NCBI GenBank assembly: GCA_903850335.1
Contig: CAINLJ010000101.1
Location: 1-34,638, forward strand
DNA length: 34,638 nucleotides
Reading direction: 5' to 3'
Source of the DNA: an uncultured Bacteroidia bacterium
GTDB lineage: Bacteria > Bacteroidota > Bacteroidia > Bacteroidales > Prolixibacteraceae
This document shows, one piece after another, positions 34,228-34,638 of the stretch (its first letter is position 1; each line of letters starts with the position of its first letter). The notes beneath the pieces were generated by a model. It made no database searches, was not told where the DNA came from, and saw nothing but the letters and a program-made list of their open reading frames with translations. A program made the position numbers and the translations under genes.

Positions 34228-34506
34228 CATAATTGATAAATAAAAATAGTAATTCCGGAATTTGTAATTTATTTTTCAATTTAGAAGGTCTTAAAGGCTC
34301 TTTTTATAATGTATATTTACTGTGCTTTTATGATTTTAGGAGTTTGATTTTGTCATTAAGACGGTATTCACTTGTCAGATTTAAAATGATAAATAGTATA
34401 TTCCAAAAGTAAACTCGAATATTAAATTGATATTCAATAAGATATAATTGGTTTATTTTTTTTGATTTTTTTTACAAATATGATGATCATGAATCAAAAA
34501 ACCTTT

Positions 34507-34514
34507 TACATTTG
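34507..34514 (+). promoter_or_regulatory. promoter -7 box reading out of the window
   Basis: TACATTTG followed by CACC is a full match to TAnnTTTG. No clear -33 box is present. The transcript would have more than 115 bases without an ATG, which fits a structural RNA operon or a long leader. Confidence 0.4.
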
Positions 34515-34603
34515 CACCACGATTTCGGAGGGTATTGAGATCTTTTGGAGTTGGCGTTCACCGGATAGTTTTTGAGGGAGTTTGGGTTGGTTAAAAAGTT
34601 TTT

Positions 34604-34631
34604 TAAAAAAGCTGCAAAAAGTCTTTTGCAG
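34604..34631 (-). terminator. hairpin at the window edge, possible minus-strand terminator
   Basis: CTGCAAAA (34612-34619) and TTTTGCAG (34624-34631) form an 8-bp stem with a 4-base loop. On the minus strand the hairpin is followed by C and six T, so it could end a gene lying right of the window. The stem is AT-rich. On plus it could instead be part of an upstream promoter region. Confidence 0.4.
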
Positions 34632-34638
34632 AATAATA

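Larger units (their letters stand above)
34280..34638. other. gene-free right end with promoter- and hairpin-like elements
   Basis: No coding region with family features is visible on either strand, and the stretch is very AT-rich. It holds a TACATTTG box at 34507 and a small hairpin at 34612-34631. From 34515 to the end no ATG occurs on the plus strand. It may be the control region of an operon beyond the window. Confidence 0.6.

Noticed and set aside
1-34638. CRISPR array, prophage, toxin-antitoxin or defence island
   Set aside because: No direct-repeat arrays, Cas, phage, restriction or toxin gene signatures are seen; the genes are core functions.

Overview
The window is chromosomal, AT-rich and densely packed with housekeeping genes. 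It most likely comes from a Bacteroidota member, probably Bacteroidales or Marinilabiliales-like. The evidence is the repeated Bacteroidota promoter signature (TTG or TTTG, about 19-21 bases, then TAnnTTTG) and the near absence of Shine-Dalgarno sites. Clade-type proteins point the same way: RecQ with an extra C-terminal domain, a DHOase with a QxH first motif, LL-diaminopimelate aminotransferase, DUF4783 beside RlmH, and DUF4369/TlpA-like and other lipoproteins. Neither tRNA encodes CCA.

Layout. At 1-127 there is no gene, but an IS-end-like motif. From 128 to 5170 on the minus strand lie lon, type B ribosomal protein L31, a large GNAT-type protein and an AlkD-like HEAT-repeat protein. tRNA-His (5265-5338) follows on plus. 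At 5459-6836 (minus) are yihY and a DUF4783 gene, divergent from rlmH and a 1215-aa NtrY-like sensor kinase (6960-11086, plus). recQ (minus) faces that kinase. At 13502-18832 (plus) come tatC, lptB, tRNA-Leu(TAG), trigger factor, clpP and clpX. At 18908-21997 (minus) are a KAS III-like thiolase, lpxH and a TlpA-like lipoprotein. At 22218-24605 (plus) are ribF and ahcY. A Rieske-like lipoprotein (minus) is divergent from greA and a HIT-family gene (plus). At 26264-30048 (minus) are ruvC, a PLP-dependent dehydratase/racemase, a CarboxypepD_reg-like protein and dapL. Aspartate kinase (plus) is divergent from dapL. At 31445-34195 (minus) are a GldN-like lipoprotein, dihydroorotase and a polyprenol-phosphate glycosyltransferase. 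The last 440 bases hold no gene but carry promoter- and hairpin-like elements.

Functional links. Protein quality control is represented by trigger factor, ClpP, ClpX and Lon. Envelope biogenesis is represented by LptB, LpxH, TatC and the lipoproteins. Aspartate kinase and DapL, transcribed from one divergent region, belong to the DAP/lysine branch.

I see no CRISPR array, prophage, toxin-antitoxin or defence locus. The most interesting signals are a hairpin plus U-run in the greA leader, a GldN-like lipoprotein embedded in the dihydroorotase gene end, a Rieske-type protein whose histidine ligands are replaced, and a 22-bp perfect inverted repeat after ahcY.
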